Below, piece by piece: positions 45,891-58,747 of a stretch of DNA of 64,000 bases. The DNA lies in assembly GCA_950295325.1 (NCBI GenBank), contig OX485806.1:55113169-55177168 (forward strand), in the 5' to 3' direction. Within the stretch, counting starts at the first letter, position 1. Each line of letters begins with the position of its first letter. Position numbers and translations under genes: made by a program. The DNA comes from Polytrichum commune (Eukaryota; Streptophyta; Polytrichopsida; Polytrichales; Polytrichaceae). The notes beneath the pieces were generated by a model. It saw nothing but the letters and a program-made list of their open reading frames with translations. It made no database searches and was not told where the DNA came from.

Positions 45891-48800
45891 TGAGGACATC
45901 AATCTCCTTTAGTGGGGGAGAGACGTTAGTAACACACTTAGCTTCGAGGCTAATTACTCCACAACATGAACTTGTTCTTTGGCTTGAGGGAATAAAGTCC
46001 AAATTTTAGTGGTGCAAAGAGAAAAGTATGAGATGAGGTCCTAGTCTTGTACTTGTGCTTGGTTAATGGAAGAGGGAGAATAAATATGCCAAACTAGGTT
46101 GGGTAAGCCGAGTAATTGGGGGCCATGGCTTGGAGGGGCCTTGGATAAAACCAAGAAACTTCTTAGTTGTGGGCTTGTCCGGGCGGGGGCAAGGTGATGG
46201 CGCGTGCTCATAAAAGTGCTACCCGCGAGCTAACGAGAGTTGGCGCATGGGAGTCATGAACCCATGTCTCGAAAGAGCAAAGTGGGAACCGAGTCGGGCG
46301 GGACTTGGCATCACCCCCGTGCGATCGATCGAGGCGTGGCTTAACAATGGAAAGCCATCTCGGAGTTGCAACCGAGACAACTTAGTGGAAGCGTTGAGGT
46401 CTCGCCTAGATGTGTCACGTTAGGCTAGTGGAGCCTAACGGGGGAGGCCCCAAAGGAGGGGCAACCCAAGTGAGTCCCAAAGTAGGTGGGTCTAGTATAG
46501 GTTAGGTCCTTGGATGAGAGATCCAAGGTCACTAACGGACCACCTAGGAAGGACACCTTTGGGATTATGCCAAATTTGAAGATGCATTGTGAGGGTCGCG
46601 CCCTAAGGTAAACACAATGCCGCACCATAGAGGATGGCAACTTGAGAATTGGTGTGTCGACTACGAGTATAGTCGATGAGGGCATCGACTCCGCTTGGTG
46701 GGAGTGAGTGTCTTGCACCTCTCCATGAGGAGTGCCGGAAACACCATGGGCACAAGGGGGACCCCGGAGTGACACCCGGGACTTGTGGCGCCGTTGGTGA
46801 GAGGGCCCAAGTGATCCTAGTGTGGGTGAGGGCCCCGGGCGTTGGGAACGCCTCCCACCCACGAAGATTAGGAGGCACAAGGGTAAGGCCATAAGCTATG
46901 CGTAGCTCATGGCGTGGTGATTCTAGGAAGCTCAAGAACACCTCAATCGGAGGTGTGAGCTAGGAGTTATGGCCATTTGAGTGGGGCGCTGTCCCGGGAC
47001 AGCGCCCTGGTACAGCAGTGCCTGGGAGTGATTCCCGGGACTGCCAAGGTTCAAACAGGCATAACTTCCTCAATACTTGCCCGAATGGGGCAAGTGAGGA
47101 GTCCATCGGCATCTACGTGAAGCGTAGATGAACATGGAGTGGTTGGTTGTTATGATTAGACAGCATACAAGGAAGTTATGATGGTCTGAAGCTGCTGGGG
47201 GGTTCTAGGCCCAGCAGCTAAAGGAAAATGTCCACTTGGCCCCAACTCTTGGTAGAGAGACAAGAGGTTGGTTGTCGGTGGGGTAGGGGCCCCGCGTGAA
47301 GTCCTAGAGGCTTATATGGGTGAGGTGGTGTGGCCTCACCCACCCGAGGCCGAACGGCAAAGCCTCCATGGGCTTTGGCCTATTGTGAGGCCATAGTTGC
47401 CTAGTATGTGTCGCAACCCTTGCTAGCCCCCCTTGACAATCTTGCCAATTTTCATTTCTACCAAAGGTGACGAGCGCTAACCATTCGCATTCCGCCATGC
47501 TAATGGATAGCTCCTCTTACCCCGGACCAATAGTTCATAGGAGGGAACCAACCCTCCTACTTTGCTTTCGGGACTCACCCCTTAATCGCTAACCAACCCC
47601 TTTAATCGGTAACCAATCCTTAGATGTGGACTTCCATCCATGGAAGTCGAATCTTATGTTGATCATCGCGTTGCCGGAGCAACACTACAACAACCCGAAC
47701 CATACTAGGCAACTATGGCCTCACATTAGGCCAATGCCAATGGAGGCCGTGCCGTTCGGCCTCGGGTGGGTGAGGCCACACCACCTCACCCATATAAGCC
47801 TCTAGGACTCTACGCGGGGCCCCTACCCCACCGTCAACCAACCTCTTGTCTCCCTACCAAGAGTTGGGGCCAAGTGGACAATTTCCTTTAGCTGCTGGGC
47901 CTAGAACCCCCCAGCAGCTTCAGACCATCATAACTTTCTTGTATGATGTCTGATCAGAACAACCAACCACTCCATCCTCATCTACGCTTCACGTAGATGC
48001 CGATGGACTCCTCACTTGCTCCATTCGAGCAAGTCATGGGGAAGTTATGCCTGTTTGAACCTTGGCAGTCCCGGGAATCCCTCCCAGGCACTGCTGTACC
48101 AGGGCGCTGTCCCGGGACAGCGCCCCACTCAAATGGCCATAACTCCTAGCTCACACCTCCGATTGAGGTGTTCTTGAGCATTCTAGAATCACCACGCCAT
48201 GAGCTACGCATAGCTCATGGCCTTACCCTTGTGCCTCCTAGTCTTCGTGGGTGGGAGGCGTTCCCAACGCCCGGGGCCCTCACCCACACTAGGATCACTT
48301 GGGCCCTCTCACCAACGGCGCCACAAGTCCCGGGTGTCACTCCGGGGTCCCCCTTGTGCCCATGGTGTTTCAGGCACTCCTCATGGAGAGGTGCGCGACA
48401 CTCACCCCCACCAAACGGAGTCGATGCCCTCATCGACTATACTCGTAGTCGGCACACCAATTCTCAAGTTGCCATCCTCTATGGTGCGGCATTGTGTTTA
48501 CCTTAGGGCGCGACCCCCACAATGCATCTTCTAATTTGGCATAGTCCCAAAGGTGTCCTTCCTAGGTGGTCCGTTAGCGACCTTGGAACTCCTCCAAGGA
48601 CCTAACCTATACTAGACCCACCTACTTCGGGACTCACATGGGTTGCCCGTCTTTTGGGGCCTCCCCCCCCGTTAGGCTCCACTAGCCTAACGTGACACAT
48701 CTAGGCGAGACCTCAACGCTTCCACTAAGTTGTCTCGGTTGCAACTCCGAGATGGCTTTCCATTGTTAAGCCACGCCTCGATCGCACGGGGGTGATGCCA

Positions 48801-49690
48801 AGTCCCGCCCGACTCGGTTCCCACTTTGCTCTTTCGAGACATGGGTTCATGACTCCCATGCGCCAAATCTCGTTAGCTCGCGGGTAGCACTTTTATGAGC
48901 ACGCGCCATCACCTTGCCCCCGCCCGGACAAGCCCACAACTAAGAAGTTTCTTGGTTTTATCCAAGGCCCCTCCAAGCCATGGCCCCCAATTACTCGGCT
49001 TACCCAACCTAGTTTGGCATATCTATTCCCCCTCTTCCATTAACCAAGCACAAGTACAAGACTAGGACCTCATCTCATACTTTTCTCTTTGCACCACTAA
49101 AGTTTGGACTTTATTCCCTCAAGCCAAAGAACAAGTTCATGTTGTGGAGTAATTAACCTCGAAGCTAAGTGTGCTACTAGCGTCTCTCCCCCACTAAAGG
49201 AGATTGATGTCCTCATCAATGCCTACGCTTCATTTTATTGGAATCCTTAGCCTTAGTTTCTTCAAAGTGCTTCACCAATTCATTGATGTTCACCATGTCT
49301 CTTGCCGCCACCCAAGCGGTTTCTTTTTCATGGTATCCTTACCATTTCACCAAGTACTCTTTTGTACATTTTTTTTCATTTTCACTTGGGCTTCCTACAC
49401 TTGAGGGTGCCCTCCTACCTCATGTTCCAAATGACCTCCATAAGGTCGGGAGGTGGCCTAATCACTTGCTTGTGATCGGGCCACAAGGTGTCGTCCTAAA
49501 ATGACTTTCGTATTGAGACATGAAATTTCGGATGCACTTTGATCTCCGGCGGTAATTCCAACTTATACATGTCCTTGAACACTTGTTCCACAATGGAAAA
49601 CGAAGCTCCAATTTTGGACATGAACTTTTGAAGTAAGGCCTTTGGGCAAGGTGAAGTTGTCCACATTCAACAACACCTTATTGGCCCACC

Positions 49691-50416
49691 TTATTGGCCC
49701 ACCTCATACTCCACTTCGCGTCTTCCGGCATTGATTTGCACTCCGTAGTACCTTCGGGCTTTCTCCACCAACAACTTGGTCATCTCCAAGACTTGTTTAC
49801 CATCCTTGGCCAAGTCCTCACCATCTTGGTTGAACTCTAGTGTTGAATGTGCCCCCTCGAGAGCTAGGTTAATAGGTTGGAGCGCATCCACTCCATAAGC
49901 CACCACCAAAGACCACCCCTTGGTAGCCAAGTGCGTGGCTACATTGCAATTACACTCCGCTCGACCCACATAGTCCGCCCAATCTCCTTGGTCCGCCCCC
50001 ACCAAGTTCCTCAAGTATTGCTTCAAGACTCCATTCACATGCTCCGCTTTCCCATTCATTTGGGAATGCAAGGCCGTGCTAAACCTTAGTTTCATTCCGA
50101 CCTCCTTAGAGAAATGCATTGAAAATGCATTTGTGAACTTTGGATCTTGATCCCACACAATCACTCTTGGCAACCCGTGGTGCCTCAACCATCCTTTGAG
50201 AAAAGGCTATGCGGTCTCCAACGCGGTGGCGGTTCCCACAATCGGCACCATGTGTGCCAACTTGGCAAACCGCTCTACCATCAACAAGATGGCATCATAC
50301 CCATGTGACTCCGGCAAACTTGTGATCAAGTCCATGCACATACTATGCCATGGCGCCGACGGGATAGGCAACGGTTGCAAGAAACCGCCTTGCTTTTGGT
50401 AAGAGGCTCGGTTCAC
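49691..50416 (-). pseudogene. Family A integrase, minus-strand copy
   Basis: Nearly identical in protein to the plus-strand copy: VIVWDQDPKF, MNGKAEHVNGVLKQYLR and CMDLITSLPES all recur. The C-terminal 165-codon block is open, with a TAG (50207-50209) breaking the frame before the second block, exactly where the plus-strand copy has a stop at 44911. The shared stop means the lesion predates both insertions. Confidence 0.85.
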
Positions 50417-51122
50417 TTGGCACTTTATTCACGCCTTCACAAAGTGGGTTATATCCTCCTTTATGCACCGCCAATGGTACCTCTTTGACACCATTCTATG
50501 GCGGTTTTTTCTTTCTCCTCTATGGCCGGCAATAGGACTATCACATTTTTCCTTCAAAACCGATAGCCTCAACTTGCCTTGAGGCACATACACCCGACTT
50601 TGCTTACACTTGAACAATCCGTCCACCAACTTAACCTCTTTGAGCACCTTGCTCTTGCGAAGCTCACCTAAAAGCTTTTGTGCCTCGGGGTAGTTAATTT
50701 ACCCCTCCCGTATCTTGCATCACAAGTTTCCTTCGCCGGCACACATTAGCCACAAGGTTTGGATGGTTCTCATTGCTTGGAACTCATCCGGTCTACTTAG
50801 CGCATCTGGCACCACATTTCCATGGTCCGGTTTGTGGACCAAATCCACCTTCATAAGCACCAAACTATCATGCCACCGCAATGACTTGGCGCTCACTTGT
50901 GCTTGTATACGTTAAAATACTTTTAGGACACATTGTCCATGTAGACCTTTGCTTTGTGCGACCCCAAATAATGTCGCCACATCTTCAAACAATGCACTAC
51001 GGCAAAGAAGTTCTTTGTCATGAGTTGGTTGTCTTCTTTGACAACCATCGAGCCTCAAGCCCCCATATGCAAAGGCCATCCATCTTACATTAACAATCCA
51101 TCATTGGCATTGGCAAAGTTAC

Positions 51123-51720
51123 TCACCCCCGTAAGCACCTCAAAAGGTTTGTCAAACTCCATGAACTTGAGCACGGGCGGCGAATAGAACTTGGTGTTAA
51201 ACTCCCCAAAGACTCGTGACAAACATCATCCCACTCTTGGGATAGCCATTTCTTCCACAAGTCGCACAAGGTGGGACAACCATCGAGCTTCATTCTCTCA
51301 TATGCAATGGCCATCTTTTTTTTTTTACATCCACATCCGCCAAATAAAGTCTCTCGCCCCCGTATGCACCTCAAAAGGTATGTCAAACTCCGCGAACTTG
51401 AGCACGGGCGGCGAAGAGAACTTCGTCTTAAGCTCCTCAATGGCTTGGTGGCACGGCTCATCCCACTCTTGGGATAGCCATTTCTTGCACAAGCCGGACA
51501 AGGTTCGACAACCATGGAGCTTAATGCTCTCATAAGCAATGGTCATCTATCTTGGATCAACATCCGCCAATGATAAAGTCCTACGTCTCCATGTGCACCT
51601 CAAAATGCTTATGAAAACCCGGAAATTTAACCACATCTTGTGAAGGGAACTTGCTCTTGAGCTTTCCAAGGGCTTGGTGACAAGGCTCATCCCACTCTTG
51701 GAATAGCCATTTCCTCAATA
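51123..51720 (-). repeat. RNase H module tandem duplication, minus-strand copy
   Basis: The complement of the DKPFEVHTGA block recurs at about 51140, 51370 and 51600, spaced about 230 bp, as in the plus-strand element but with fewer units. A poly-T run at 51317-51326 adds another frame disruption. The fragment at 38603-40690 has the same repeats near 39698, 39916 and 40144. Confidence 0.8.
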
Positions 51721-53324
51721 AGTCGAGTAAGGCCCTAGCAACCTTAAAACAAATCTAGAATGAAGTGGTGGTAGTAGTTGGCTAGGCCAACCAATGACCT
51801 AAGCTTTTTTTTTTGAGTCAAGCACCAATTCTCCTCTTGGATTGCCTTGAAATTCTTCATGTTTGTCCACCAACTTCCTTTGTCACCACATGCCTCAAGA
51901 ACTCAATTTCTTCTTGAGCAAAGTTGCAATTCACTTCTTGGCGGTAACATTTTGAGCAACACATTGGTGAATACATCCTTGTATCTCACCAACATCCCAC
52001 AAGTATGGTTTGGGGGAGGCCCATCTTTCCTAGCCTCCCCATGAGTTCCTTGGAGTTGCTTCAATTGAACCATGACCATTATATTTACCATATTTCATTT
52101 AATTTGGTCCATTAAGACCAAATTCAACTTGGGTCCTCCTACCATAGGAGTCCTTGTCAATTTGAACTTCAATTCTTTGTCATTATGACACATCATAATG
52201 CACGGCAAGCACACCGGCTTGCACCTCACATCTATCATGTGAGTTTCAAAGAAGGCGGCCTTCACAATGACATGCATTTCATCTATTTCACATGGTGTGA
52301 AATTTTGACAAAATTCCAATGTCCCACATTGAAAGGTTACATGCATCGCGGCCTCCTTTGTCTCATGCGGTTCGCCCTTTCCAAACCGCACCTTGGTGGG
52401 CTTCACCACTCTACCAATCGGCAAACCCCAGCTCCCTTGTGAGCTTTGGGGTCATGAAAGAATGCCTTAACTCTTTGTCAACCCATGAGACAAGCCTCCC
52501 ATTCATTTGAGCCTCAAGGTACAAAATACTTGGCCTCGGCTTAAGGCTACACGAACATGAATTGCCTTGGTAGGACAAACCCACCTCCCAACATTCCGTC
52601 CGCGGCACAAGTATGATTTGTTTTGGAAGCATAAAGCCACCTTTCAACATTCCGTCCGCGGCACCAACATGTTTTGCCTAACTAAAATGGACCAAACAAT
52701 TTGCACTCATTTCTTTGGGACCTACTTTGGCTAAAGCCACTTGTGGTGATGCGCCGCCAAACTTCTCTTTGGGACCATCGGCTTCAATGCTCTTGCAAAC
52801 TTGATGGTCCCCACCATGTCCTCAAGAAGCCTTGGGGACTTAAACAAAGCATCCACCACCCGCTTTTAAAACCCCACCTAAAAGGATGCATTTCTTAGAA
52901 AGCTCGTCCGTTTTAGGTGTATCCTTCATTTGTGCGTTTGAATAGCGCACATAGGCCTTAAGAGGCCCCGGGTGCCTCATTAGCACTAAATTCATTCCAA
53001 CATCAATACCTTCCAAGCATTTCGAATTGGAATTTCAATCCAACATTAATGCCCTCCAAGGTTTTGGGTGCTTTCGGTATTCTAGGCCCCAAATGTTTTT
53101 TGAGGTTTGGGGGAGCCCTTTTCAAAGCACTCCTCCATTTTCCTTACCAAATCCACCCTCATGCCCACCATTGTCATTTGAACCAATGGTATGGTCAAAT
53201 TCCACTTGCACATGATCCTTGTTCCAATTTGAGCCTCACAACCTTTTGGAAACCCCGGGCTCACCATCATAACCGTCATTTTTGATACCCATGTTTCCCT
53301 CAAAGTGCGAGCTCAAAACTTGGA

Positions 53325-53343
53325 ACCCTGCTCTGATACCACG
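53325..53343 (-). promoter_or_regulatory. Primer-binding site, minus-strand element
   Basis: The complement of TGGTATCAGAGC lies at 53330-53341, adjacent to the 5' LTR start. It has the same initiator tRNA-Met specificity as the plus-strand copy. Confidence 0.9.
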
Positions 53344-54333
53344 TGTCGCAACCCTTGCTAGCCCCCCTTGACAATCTTGCCAATTTTCATTTCTACCAAA
53401 GGTTATGAGCGCTAACCATTCGGATTCCGCCATGCTAATGGATAGCTCCTCTTACCCCGGACCAATAGTTCATAGGAGGGAACCAACCCTCCTACTTTGC
53501 TTTCGGGACTCACCCCTTAATCGCTAACCAACCCCTTTAATCGGTAACCAATCCTTAGATGTGGACTTCCATCCATGGAAGTCGAATCTTATGTTGATCA
53601 TCGCGTTGCCGGAGCAACACTACAACAACCCGAACCATACTAGGCAACTATGGCCTCACATTAGGCCAATGCCAATGGAGGCCGTGCCGTTCGGCCTCGG
53701 GTGGGTGAGGCCACACCACCTCACCCATATAAGCCTCTAGGACTTCACGCGGGGCCCCTACCCCACCGACAACCAACCTCTTGTCTCTCTATCAAGAGTT
53801 GGGGCCAAGTGGACATTTTCCTTTAGCTGCTGGGCCTAGAACCCTCCAGCAGCTTCTGACCATCATAACTGCCTTGTATGATGTCTGATCAGAACAACCA
53901 ACCACTCCATCCTCATCTACTTTTCACGTAGATGCCGATGGTTTCCTCACTTGCCCCAATTGAGCAAGTATTGAGGAAGTTATGCCTATTTGAACCTTGG
54001 CAGTCCCGGGGATCACTCCGAGGCACTACTGTACCAGGGCGCTGTACCGGGACAGCGCCCCATTCAAATGGCCATACTCCTAGCTCACACCTCCGATTGA
54101 GGTGTTCTTGAGCGTTCTAGAATCACCACGCCATGAGCTACGCATAGCTCATGGCCTTACCCTTGTGCATCCTAGTCTCCGAGGGTGGGAGGCGTTCCCA
54201 ACGCCCGGCGCCCTCACCCACACTAGAATCACTTGGGCCCTCTCACCAATGGCCCCACAAGTCCGGGTGTCACTCCGGGGTCCCCCTCGTGCCCATGGTG
54301 TTTCGGGCACTCCTCATGGAGAGGTGCGCGACA

Positions 54334-54600
54334 ACTATGGCCTCATAATGGGTCAATGCCCATGGAGGCCGTGCCGTTCGGCCTCGGGTAGGTGAGGCCA
54401 CACCACCTCACCCATATAAGCCTCTAAGACTTTTGGCAAGGCCCCTACCCTACAGTTAAGAAACCTTTTGTCTCTCTACTAAGAGTTGGGGCCAAGTAGG
54501 CCTTTCCCCTTACCCGCTAGGCCTAGAAACCCCAACACCTTCAGACCATCATAACTTCCTTGTTTGATGTCTGATGCTAACAAACACCCATCTTCATATA
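54334..54600 (-). mobile_element. Family A LTR fragment, left part (continues at 57441-57852)
   Basis: Begins abruptly inside the LTR at ACTATGGCC, directly against the complete LTR of the minus-strand element. It is interrupted at 54600 by the family B solo LTR. Reading across that insertion restores the normal LTR order CATCTTCATATACGCTT. It is more diverged than the neighbouring LTRs. Confidence 0.85.
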
Positions 54601-57445
54601 TGTGAACCCTTTGAGTGGTCCACCACTCTGCGGGATCACTTTTAGTTAGAATGTTAGCATTAAAAGTTAGAATTGATAGGGAATTTAGGAAAAATTAGTT
54701 CATTTAGCATTTAGCCTAGAAGAAAGAAGGTCAAAATGAAACTAAGTAGTGCTAGAAGATAGCAAAGTAGAAAAAATGTGCTAGCTAGTAAAAACAACTA
54801 GCTAAGCAAATATTAGTAGATGCTAGTTATTAAGCAAATGTTAGTAGATGCTAGCTAAGCAAGTGTTAGTTTATTAGTTAGTGTGAGGCACACAAGACTA
54901 TTAGAGGTGGTTTAGGTAAGAAGATAAAATCGGCGTGAAGAATTTTGAAGACAAAAAAGAAAGAGAGCAAGGGGGATACTTGCCCACTTGCCCCCTTGCC
55001 AACTCGATGGCGGAAAAATTAGAAAGATTTCTAAAGGTTTTTTGTCGGAGCCACCTCGGCGAGAGGGTGGCAACCTCAACCGGGAAAACCCCCGAGCCAA
55101 AATTTCGGGAAAGGGTTTGAAAAATGGATCCGGTGGAGGAGGGGTCCAACCCTTTTGTGAGAGGGTTTAAAAACCCCTCCTTCCACCTTGTAGCTCTCTC
55201 TTTTTCTCTAGTTTTTGGGCGAAGCCCTGCTTCAATGTAGTTAGGAAAAAATCCTTTAGCATGTATTCTCAATGGTCTAAAAGAAAGGCTTGAGAACCTC
55301 CTCTACTCTCTCTCTCCTAGTTAGGTTGTGTGTTTATTAACACACCAACAAAATTATTCCTTCTTTTGTAGAGGTAGGTTGGATGGTAGAGTTTTGAGTA
55401 GAGGCATTATAGACCTCATCTGCCAATGCCCTGAAGGCTTAGTTCAAAAGCTAGAACAAGATACTTATCATTTTTCTCTTAGAGAGATTTCATATAGCTA
55501 TCCATAGCCGTTTCCCATTTGTGATTTGGTTGAGATGACAATTAGTTATGGATTTTCAAAGATGGAGTAGAAAAACTGGGTGGTCTTGTGGGTAGCGGCT
55601 GCTGGATCAGACCTGCGAGCCCAATAGGAATTTTAATTCCAAGAAATTGTATTTTTCCCAAGTAGAACTTTTGTGTAGCTTTCCAAAATGGCTTAGAACA
55701 TTTGATTTGAGCATGATTTGAATTAGATATGAATTGTGCAAGATGGGACACATAGTTTGAGAACTTTTGGTTGACTGCTGCATTACAGAGGACCTGCTGG
55801 GTTCACTTCGGCTTACCTTTCTAATCACATATTTTTATCAAATACATCTTTTTAATATCTCTCCAGGGTCATATAGAACGTTTGATTTGACTAAGATTTG
55901 AATTAGATATGAATTGTTGAAGGCGAGATACATAGTTTAAGCCTTCTTGATTGACTGCTGTGTTACAAGGAGTCCGCTGAATTTCTATTAGCTTAACCTG
56001 CTGATGTCATAATTTTTTCTAGTTAGAGCTTGTTCATAGCTTTGCAATGGTATAAGGAAAGCCTAGATCCAAGTAGTAAGGAATGTGCTATGAATTTTTG
56101 AAGTTAGAAGGTAGATAGGTGGGTTGGAAGGGTCGGTTGAATCGACCTCACACTTCCAACCCTCATAACTTTTGCATTTTTTATCCGATTAGAGTGATTT
56201 TTAGATCATTGGAAAGATAATTTGGTGCACTAAGTATAAATATTATGCTTAGGATTAAATTACAGGGCAGAATAACACTTTATATTTTAATTGTTAACTA
56301 AGGTACGCTTACTACCAAACTAGTTACAAAGAAGGAGGCAAGGTCGACGCTCGGAAAGTGGAGCAAGGAAGGAGGTAGCGGCTCGGCCTACATCAAGCCC
56401 AAATCAACCGAGGAAAATTGAGGTAAATTAACTAACCTTAAGCCTTCCATTTAGGATTGGAGGGAGTACGGCTAAGGTACGCATCTCTAAACCCACTCAC
56501 CTATCTCGTAAGGTCAAGTGGCTTGACCACTTGACCGCCAAGGGAGTACCCAATTCCATTGTTTTCGGGGCCCTTGGTATGTTTTGTGGTAGTAGCTTCA
56601 TTTATTAGCAAGTTTCGTGTGTGGTAAGTCGGATTAATCACCGACACGACCACTCTGAATGTTGTTGGTGAAAAGGTGGGGTTAATGACCCGCGAATCCA
56701 CTATTATGTTGTTGGCCCCATAAATTGGGAGTAATGGCCCCAATTTATGAAGATTGCGCAACAGGTTGAACCTACAGGTCGCCCGTCACCCTGGTCCCAT
56801 TGAGTTGCATTTCGTGGTCTATCCAGTGTAAACACATTTAACAATCAAAACATACAAAATAAATCGTAAATCCTTGTTGGCAAGAGACCCGAGGTAAGGG
56901 GTGATGCCTAATATATTAATGTAGTAAGTTAGGACATGCAAACAAAAGTAAGTAATTAAGAAGGAATTTGTGTGAAGGGTGGGACTTAGGCCAAGTTCCC
57001 CCGCTTAGAAAACTAAATAGAACTAAATAAAGAAATAGGAAGAATTGAATGGTCCATCAAATTGTCGTTATTCCGTTCGTTGACTTAGGGTGGTATGAGT
57101 CACACCCGGTTGGGTGTATCAGAACCATCCCAATTCACAAATTAGGATTGCCTTGGTTTCAAGGCTGGTGCGTCTGCGCGTAGAATAGGTTGTAGGTTAA
57201 GGTTAGAACTAGATATGAAATTGGTTAGTGGAGTTTAAAGCCACACTAGTAAAAAACTAAGGCCTAACCTCCGGAGGTACTACGACGCATATTTAATCTC
57301 CCTTAAAAATCTAACTACTCACGTTATACACCTATCATCCGGGTTCGGCTTGGGCGCCTGCAAATGCAGGCCACCTTCACCGAAGGGCTTGTGTGATACT
57401 TTTAGGCTCCCTCGAAAGGGGGTGGCCCAAAAGTACCACAATATA
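54596..57445. mobile_element. Solo LTR, family B (54601-57440) with target-site duplication
   Basis: Starts TGTGAACCC and ends AGTACCACA, 2,840 bp, with perfect ATATA duplications at 54596-54600 and 57441-57445. This is the most complete family B copy and contains the empty site for the nested family A LTR seen at 30935. TTTAAAAACCCC at about 55168 could be a TATA-like element. Its insertion target is an old family A LTR. Confidence 0.9.
55500..56080. repeat. About 180-bp tandem repeats in a family B LTR
   Basis: The landmark TTTGATTTGA occurs at 55701 and 55881 (180 bp apart), with a diverged earlier unit near 55518. Shared blocks are GAATTAGATATGAATTGT, GGTTGACTGCTG / GATTGACTGCTG and ACATAGTTT. 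The monomer length matches the 178-bp array in the 2.3-5.2 kb copy, but the sequences are only weakly similar. Confidence 0.7.
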
Positions 57446-57852
57446 CGCTTTATGTAGATGCCGATGAACTCCTCACATGCCTCATTCAGCCAAGTATTGA
57501 GGAAGTTATGCATGTTTGAACCATGGCAGTCCCGGGAATCATTCCCAGGCACTGCTGTACCAGGACGCTATCCCGGGACAGCGCCCCACTCAAGTTGCCA
57601 TAACTCCTAGCTCACACCTCGGATTGAGGTGTTCTTAAGCATTCTAGAATCATCACGTCATAAGCTACGCATAGCTTATGGCCTTATCCTTGAGCCTCCT
57701 AGTCTCCATGGGTGGGAGGCGTTCTCAACGCCCAGGGCCCTCGCCCACACTAGGATCATTTGGGCCCTCTCACCAACGGCGCCACAAGTCCCGGGTGTCA
57801 CTCTGGGGTCCCCCTTGTGCCCATGGTGTTTTGGGCATTCCTCATGGAGAGG
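57441..57852 (-). mobile_element. Family A LTR fragment, right part
   Basis: Continuation of the fragment at 54334-54600. It runs to CTCATGGAGAGG, where the last few bases of the LTR are replaced by a plus-oriented LTR piece. Confidence 0.85.
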
Positions 57853-58128
57853 ATGCTTCGGGTTGTTGTAGTGTTGCTCCCGCAATGCGATGATCAACAT
57901 GAGATTGGACTTCCATGGATGGAAGTCCACATGTAGGAATTGGTTACCGATTAAGGGGTGAGTCCCGAAAGCAAAGTAGGATGGTTGGTTCCCCTCCTAT
58001 GAATTATAAGGTCCGGGGTAGGAGGAGCTAACCATTAGCATGGCGGAATGCGAAGGGTTAGCGTTCGTAAGCTTCGCTAGAAATGAAAGTGGGCAAGATT
58101 GTTAAGGGGGCTAGCAAGGTTTGCGACA
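57853..58128 (+). mobile_element. Family A LTR fragment, 3' end only
   Basis: Starts at ATGCTTCGGGTTG and runs to the terminal TTTGCGACA. It differs at many sites from the plus-strand element's LTR, so it is not the missing end of the 3' LTR cut at 47408. Confidence 0.8.
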
Positions 58129-58747
58129 CTACTAGTGCTTTGTGCGGTGAAATTGATACCACAAACCACATAGAATAATATTGAGAATGGAAAAATTGTA
58201 CAATTGTTGATGCAAAAGTTAATTGGAAAAAGGAAATGTAATTGTCTTGATTACTAGGAGTCGCATGGATAAAACTTGTGTTAGAGGATATTATTGTTGA
58301 TTATTTTTAACAATGCCTATTGGTATTTAATTGTAATTTCTTGAAAAATAATGTGATTGATGATTTTTATGTTATAAATAATTTATGGAAGTGTATATGA
58401 CTATAGAATTTATGAATTTATGATATTTGTGCATATATTTATCTTTATCTAAATGAATCCCAAAATTTGTATGAAGGTGAAATGACAAATGACATTGGTT
58501 AGTGGGATGAGAAAAAAATTCATTAAAGTTTAAAATGAATAAAAAACCCAAAGTTTTTGGGCAAAAAGTAAGAACTCTATGGTTGACTTGGTGTATTTTA
58601 AAAACGACGTGCAATATAATATAAGGAGGATTAAATTCATTTGAAATAAATTTATTATTATTAATATATACTAAGAATGATGTTAGACATGCGAATCCCT
58701 TATTATTCAAAATATACTTAATCTTGACATTAAAGTCTTATGAAAAT
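58129..58747. other. AT-rich spacer, nothing recognised
   Basis: Strongly AT-rich DNA between two LTR fragments. A 112-codon minus-strand frame (58372-58710) is low-complexity in composition and matches nothing known to me. Confidence 0.5.

Larger units (their letters stand above)
40691..47408 (+). mobile_element. Family A chromovirus-type LTR retrotransposon, plus strand, 3' LTR truncated
   Basis: The 5' LTR is 40691-41662 (972 bp) and the 3' LTR begins at 46709 and stops at 47408. Over their shared 700 bp the two LTRs look essentially identical, so the insertion is recent. The primer site for initiator tRNA-Met follows the 5' LTR, and a purine-rich tract (GGTGGGAGTGAG, 46697-46708) precedes the 3' LTR. 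The 5.05-kb interior keeps traces of gag, pre-RT, RNase H, integrase and chromodomain but has many stops and lacks the reverse-transcriptase core. It must have been moved by enzymes from another element. Confidence 0.9.
47409..54333 (-). mobile_element. Family A LTR retrotransposon, minus strand, both LTRs complete
   Basis: On this strand the 5' LTR is 53344-54333 (990 bp) and the 3' LTR is 47409-48400 (992 bp). Both share a private 18-bp duplication (ATCGCTAACCAACCCC) and other shared variants, proving they are a pair, but they differ at many sites, so this copy is older than its plus-strand neighbour. The primer site lies at 53330-53341 and the polypurine tract at 48401-48418. The interior has the same organisation and the same RT-core deletion as the plus-strand copy. 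Flanking 5-mers (GTATG left, ACTAT right) do not match, so no target duplication survives. Confidence 0.9.

Noticed and set aside
47409-58128. 57853-58128 as the missing end of the plus-strand element's 3' LTR
   Set aside because: The plus-strand 5' and 3' LTRs are essentially identical where they overlap, whereas this fragment differs from the 5' LTR at many sites. It belongs to an older copy.
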